A stretch of 64,000 bases of DNA from Pontibacter anaerobius (lineage in GTDB: Bacteria > Bacteroidota > Bacteroidia > Cytophagales > Hymenobacteraceae), in contig NZ_JAPFQO010000006.1 of the NCBI RefSeq assembly GCF_026241195.1, positions 62,001-126,000 of the forward strand, written 5' to 3'. The notes beneath the pieces were generated by a model, which worked only from the letters and a program-made list of their open reading frames with translations, ran no database searches and was not told where the DNA came from. Numbering within the stretch: the first letter of the stretch is position 1; each line of letters opens with the position of its first letter. Below, piece after piece: positions 61,079 to 64,000 of this stretch. A program made the translations under genes and the position numbers.

Positions 61079-62371
61079 ATGCAGAACGACAAAATAGTAG
61101 TAGGCTTGGATATTGGGACAACCAAGGTTTGCGCACTTGTAGGTCGGAGAAATGAGTTTGGCAAGCTGGAGATATTGGGAATGGGCAAAGCCGTCTCTGA
61201 TGGTGTGGTGAGAGGCATAGTGAGCAATATCGACAAGACAGTTGAAGCCATCAAAAAAGCGATCCGCCAGGCCGAGGAGCAATCAGGCATCAATATCGGT
61301 GTGGTAAACGTGGGCATCGCTGGGCAGCATATCAAGAGCCTGCAGCACAACGGAAGCATCACGCGCCAGGTATCGGACGATGAGATTACGGTGGAGGACG
61401 TGAACCGCCTTACCAACGACATGTACCGCCTGGTAACGCCTCCGGGCAGCGAGATCATTCACGTAATGCCGCAGGAGTATAAAGTTGACTATGAGGAAGG
61501 TATAGTAGATCCGGTAGGTATGTCGGGTGTGCGCCTGGAGGGTAACTTCCATATCATTACGGCACAGTCTAACGCCATCAACAACATTAACAAATGCGTG
61601 CTGCGTGCAGGCCTTGAAGTGGACCAACTGATACTGGAGCCGCTGGCCTCCAGCATGTCGGTACTGAGCGATGAGGAGAAGGAAGCAGGCGTAGCATTGG
61701 TTGATATTGGCGGAGGCACTACGGACCTGGCTATTTTTAAAGACAATATAATCCGCCATACAGCAGTTCTTCCTTTTGGAGGCAATATCATTACCTCAGA
61801 TATTAAGCAGGGGTGCATGGTGATGCAGAACCAGGCGGAGCAGCTGAAGGTGAAATTTGGCCGGGCCATTGCCGATGAGGCCTCAGAGAATGAGATTGTT
61901 TCCATACCTGGCCTGCGCGACCGTACGCCGAAGGAAATCTCCCTGAAAAACCTTGCCTTTATTATTGAGGCCAGAATGGAGGAGATCGTGGAGCTGGTGT
62001 ATGCCGAGATTGTTCGCTCAGGTTATGCCAACAGCCTGGCCGGTGGCATCGTGATCACGGGTGGAGGCGCTCAGCTCCAGAACCTCGTGCAACTGGTAGA
62101 GTACATCACCGGCATGGATACGCGTATTGGCTACCCGAATGAGCACCTCGGAAGATCCAAAGTGGATGCGGTGAAGGGGCCAATGTATGCAACCAGCGTA
62201 GGTCTTGTACTAGCAGGCTACCATCCGCTTGACCAGCGCGTGGAGCGCCATGAAGGGGTAACTGAACAAGTATACAATACCAAAGCAGCTGAGCCAAAGA
62301 GCACAGCAAATAACAGTGGCGGAGGGCTACTGCAGAAGCTGAAGGGCTTCTTATCAGACGACATAGACTAA
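61079..62371 (+). CDS. ftsA: Cell division protein FtsA
   Basis: Actin-like ATPase anchoring FtsZ to the membrane. 430 aa from ATG 61079; a TTG seven codons upstream would overlap ftsQ and is less likely. Phosphate loop GLDIGTTKVCALVG (about 9-22), SHS2/1C domain, second phosphate motif DIGGGTTDLAIF and ITGGGAQLQ; the C-terminal LLQKLKGFLSDDI is a typical amphipathic membrane-targeting helix. Confidence 0.95.
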   Translation: MQNDKIVVGLDIGTTKVCALVGRRNEFGKLEILGMGKAVSDGVVRGIVSNIDKTVEAIKKAIRQAEEQSGINIGVVNVGIAGQHIKSLQHNGSITRQVSDDEITVEDVNRLTNDMYRLVTPPGSEIIHVMPQEYKVDYEEGIVDPVGMSGVRLEGNFHIITAQSNAINNINKCVLRAGLEVDQLILEPLASSMSVLSDEEKEAGVALVDIGGGTTDLAIFKDNIIRHTAVLPFGGNIITSDIKQGCMVMQNQAEQLKVKFGRAIADEASENEIVSIPGLRDRTPKEISLKNLAFIIEARMEEIVELVYAEIVRSGYANSLAGGIVITGGGAQLQNLVQLVEYITGMDTRIGYPNEHLGRSKVDAVKGPMYATSVGLVLAGYHPLDQRVERHEGVTEQVYNTKAAEPKSTANNSGGGLLQKLKGFLSDDID

Positions 62372-62409
62372 AAAAACTTATCAACCCATAATAAGCAGGA
62401 GAAATTAGT

Positions 62410-63972
62410 ATGACATCAGCATATGCATTTGACTTGCCATCCAGCGGCAAGTCCATCATCAAGGTGATAGGTGTAGGTGGCGGCGGTAGCAATGCCGTAA
62501 ACCACATGTACAACCAAGGCATCAAAGACGTAGAGTTCATCATCTGTAACACGGATGCGCAGGCGCTGAAAAGCAGCGGCGTGCCCAGCAGGCTACAGAT
62601 AGGCGAGAACCTTACGGAAGGCCTTGGAGCGGGCGCTAACCCTGAAAAAGGGAAACAGGCTGCCCTGGAGAGCAAGGAAGAAATCCGTGAGATGCTGAGC
62701 AACGATACGAAGATGGTGTTCATCACTGCTGGTATGGGTGGAGGTACCGGTACAGGTGCTGCTCCTGTTATTGCAAGGGTAGCCAAGGAGCTAGGTATCC
62801 TGACAGTGGGTATTGTTACGGCCCCGTTTGGCTTTGAAGGCAAGAAGAAAAAAATTGCTGCCGAAAACGGTGTGAAAGAGCTGAGCGATAACTGCGATAC
62901 GATCCTGGTGATCCTGAACGACAAGCTGCGTGAGATGTTCGGTAATCTGACCATCCGCGAGGCTTTCGCTAAAGCTGATAATGTGTTAACGACTGCCGCT
63001 AAGTCTATTGCTGAGATCATCACAGTTACGGCTGAGGTGAACGTTGACTTTGAGGACGTTAAAACTGTAATGAAAGACTCTGGTGCAGCAGTGATGGGTT
63101 CTGCGACAACAGAGGGTGAGGGCCGTGCCCTGCGCGCCGCCGAAGAGGCTCTTTCGTCTCCACTGCTTAACAATACGGACATCCACGGTGCTCAGAAGAT
63201 CCTGCTTTCGATCATGTCTGGTGAGCAGGCAGAGCTGGAGATGGACGAATTAACTGAGATTACAGAGTATATCCAGGATAAAGCTGGCCAGGAGGCTGAG
63301 GTTATCTTTGGCCATGGTATAGATTCAACGCTTGGTCAGAGCATCCGCGTTACGGTTATTGCAACAGGTTTCGCCAGCGATGCAGAGAGCATCATAGAGC
63401 CTAAGAAAACCGTATTTGACCTGGATAGCCAAAAAAAAATTGAGGTAGCTGAGCCTGTAGCTCCTGCACCGACACCAGAGATTACAACCTTTGCCAAGCC
63501 TGTTGCCCCGGCTCCTGTTGTTGCCCCAAAGCCAGCTGCGCCACAGCAACCTTCTAACTTCGAAAATAACTCGCCACGCCGTACTGAGCAGCCGCAACCA
63601 GCACAGCCTCAGCCACAGCGCATCGTGTTTGAGTTGGATGGCAATTCGCAAAACGACAACTTCCAGAACAATTTCCGTGAGGAGGAGGCCCGTGCGGCAC
63701 GTGAGCAGAACGAGGCTGCACAACGCCAGGCTGAGGAGCGCGAGTTAATGCAGCGCCGCGCAGAGGAGCGCCGCGAGCGCCTTCGTATGTTGAGCTCAGA
63801 AACAACTTCTGAGGCAATCAAAGAGAAGCTGGAAGTACCTGCTTACCTGCGCCGCAATGTGGCCCTGGACAGAGTAGCACACTCTTCAGAGCGTAACATT
63901 TCCCGCTTCAACCTGAACGATGACAACGAGATTCTGGGGGATAACCGTTTCCTGCACGATAATGTAGACTAA
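62410..63972 (+). CDS. ftsZ: Cell division protein FtsZ
   Basis: Tubulin-like GTPase forming the Z-ring. 520 aa: GTP-binding core (about 15-325) with GVGGGGSNAVNHM, the tubulin signature GGGTGTG (110-116) and the NVDFEDVK T7 loop near residue 218. A long Pro/Gln/Ala/Arg-rich linker follows (about 340-470), then a conserved end segment LEVPAYLRRNVAL and an acidic tail (FLHDNVD). E. coli FtsZ is 383 aa; the length here comes from the linker. It follows ftsA by 38 bases and ends 28 bases before the window edge. Confidence 0.96.
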   Translation: MTSAYAFDLPSSGKSIIKVIGVGGGGSNAVNHMYNQGIKDVEFIICNTDAQALKSSGVPSRLQIGENLTEGLGAGANPEKGKQAALESKEEIREMLSNDTKMVFITAGMGGGTGTGAAPVIARVAKELGILTVGIVTAPFGFEGKKKKIAAENGVKELSDNCDTILVILNDKLREMFGNLTIREAFAKADNVLTTAAKSIAEIITVTAEVNVDFEDVKTVMKDSGAAVMGSATTEGEGRALRAAEEALSSPLLNNTDIHGAQKILLSIMSGEQAELEMDELTEITEYIQDKAGQEAEVIFGHGIDSTLGQSIRVTVIATGFASDAESIIEPKKTVFDLDSQKKIEVAEPVAPAPTPEITTFAKPVAPAPVVAPKPAAPQQPSNFENNSPRRTEQPQPAQPQPQRIVFELDGNSQNDNFQNNFREEEARAAREQNEAAQRQAEERELMQRRAEERRERLRMLSSETTSEAIKEKLEVPAYLRRNVALDRVAHSSERNISRFNLNDDNEILGDNRFLHDNVD

Positions 63973-64000
63973 GGAACCCTGAAGTCAAGTATATAAAAAG

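Larger units (their letters stand above)
181..63994. repeat. Window-wide over-represented word AAGTATA/TATACTT
   Basis: By hand I count about 65 AAGTATA and 46 TATACTT copies in 64 kb, where base composition alone predicts about six in total. They occur between genes and inside genes in every frame (Ser-Ile, Lys-Tyr and Ile-Leu codon pairs), often extended to AAAGTATAAA. None was found from about 16.53 to 19.24 kb or from 48.31 to 52.39 kb. The count is approximate; the excess is not in doubt. Confidence 0.9.

Noticed and set aside
62106..63182. 358-codon antisense frame across ftsA and ftsZ
   Set aside because: Low-complexity Ser/Pro/Leu product opposite two secure genes.
49050..63972. Missing murF, ddl, murB and ftsB as a gene-loss event
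   Set aside because: Bacteroidota usually keep these genes outside the dcw cluster, so absence from the window is expected.
181..63994. AAGTATA as a promoter element
   Set aside because: It does not match TAnnTTTG, occurs inside genes in both orientations and at terminators, and shows no fixed distance to starts.

Overview
The window is a single contiguous piece of a Bacteroidota chromosome, most likely a pink or red pigmented member of the Hymenobacteraceae such as Pontibacter. This is inferred from the Bacteroidota -7 promoter element TAnnTTTG in front of several genes, a PorU2/PorV2 type IX secretion pair, a TonB receptor with a carboxypeptidase-like leader domain, the phenylacetyl-CoA epoxidase genes, a ketocarotenoid cluster containing crtZ and crtW, and a dcw cluster in the order typical of the phylum. 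No rRNA, tRNA, CRISPR array, prophage or complete insertion sequence was seen.

Layout. 1-5.7 kb: the 3' part of sbcC, an orphan TPR histidine kinase and a secreted nuclease. 5.8-8.3 kb (minus): a minimal Isc iron-sulfur operon, iscS-iscU-unknown-iscA. 8.4-11 kb: methylmalonyl-CoA epimerase, a threonylcarbamoyl-AMP synthase and the CCA-adding enzyme. 11.1-15.2 kb (minus): a secreted-protein gene broken by one stop codon, and a PadR regulator coupled to a large PspC/head-GIN membrane protein. 15.4-21.6 kb: porV2-porU2. 21.6-24.3 kb (minus): a NamZ-like lipoprotein, fmt and folA. 24.3-27.9 kb: a FtsX/LolCE-type permease, MscS, an M23 peptidase and an AP2/HNH protein. 28-36.8 kb: phenylacetate degradation, with paaE apart from tetR-paaABCD, plus an M3 peptidase, an NlpE-like lipoprotein and an enoyl-CoA hydratase. 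36.8-44.3 kb: a carotenoid cluster crtZ, CarH-like regulator, ECF sigma factor, crtI, crtB, unknown, lycopene cyclase, ispH, crtW. 44.4-48.2 kb: a beta-barrel protein and a metal-related set (HMA protein, TonB receptor, HYC_CC_PP protein). 48.2-64 kb: a dense regulatory region followed by mraZ-rsmH-ftsL-ftsI-murE-mraY-murD-ftsW-murG-murC-ftsQ-ftsA-ftsZ.

How the parts work together. The carotenoid cluster holds an isoprenoid supply gene (ispH), the route to beta-carotene (crtB, crtI, cyclase) and both ring-modifying enzymes (crtZ, crtW), with a B12-photoreceptor-like MerR protein and a sigma factor as likely light control. The paa genes open phenylacetyl-CoA through the multicomponent epoxidase PaaABCE; a palindrome matching the known PaaR operator lies between the TetR gene and the hydratase gene. 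The dcw cluster makes lipid II and the divisome.

The most unusual signals are not genes. The 7-base word AAGTATA/TATACTT occurs about 110 times by my hand count, against roughly six expected by chance. It lies inside genes in all reading frames and in both orientations, and it forms the outer ends of two perfect 26-bp terminator stems. The 360-bp region in front of mraZ combines four DnaA boxes, an AT-rich stretch and two oppositely oriented arrays of MraZ-type repeats, so it may be a replication origin or a DnaA/MraZ-controlled division promoter.
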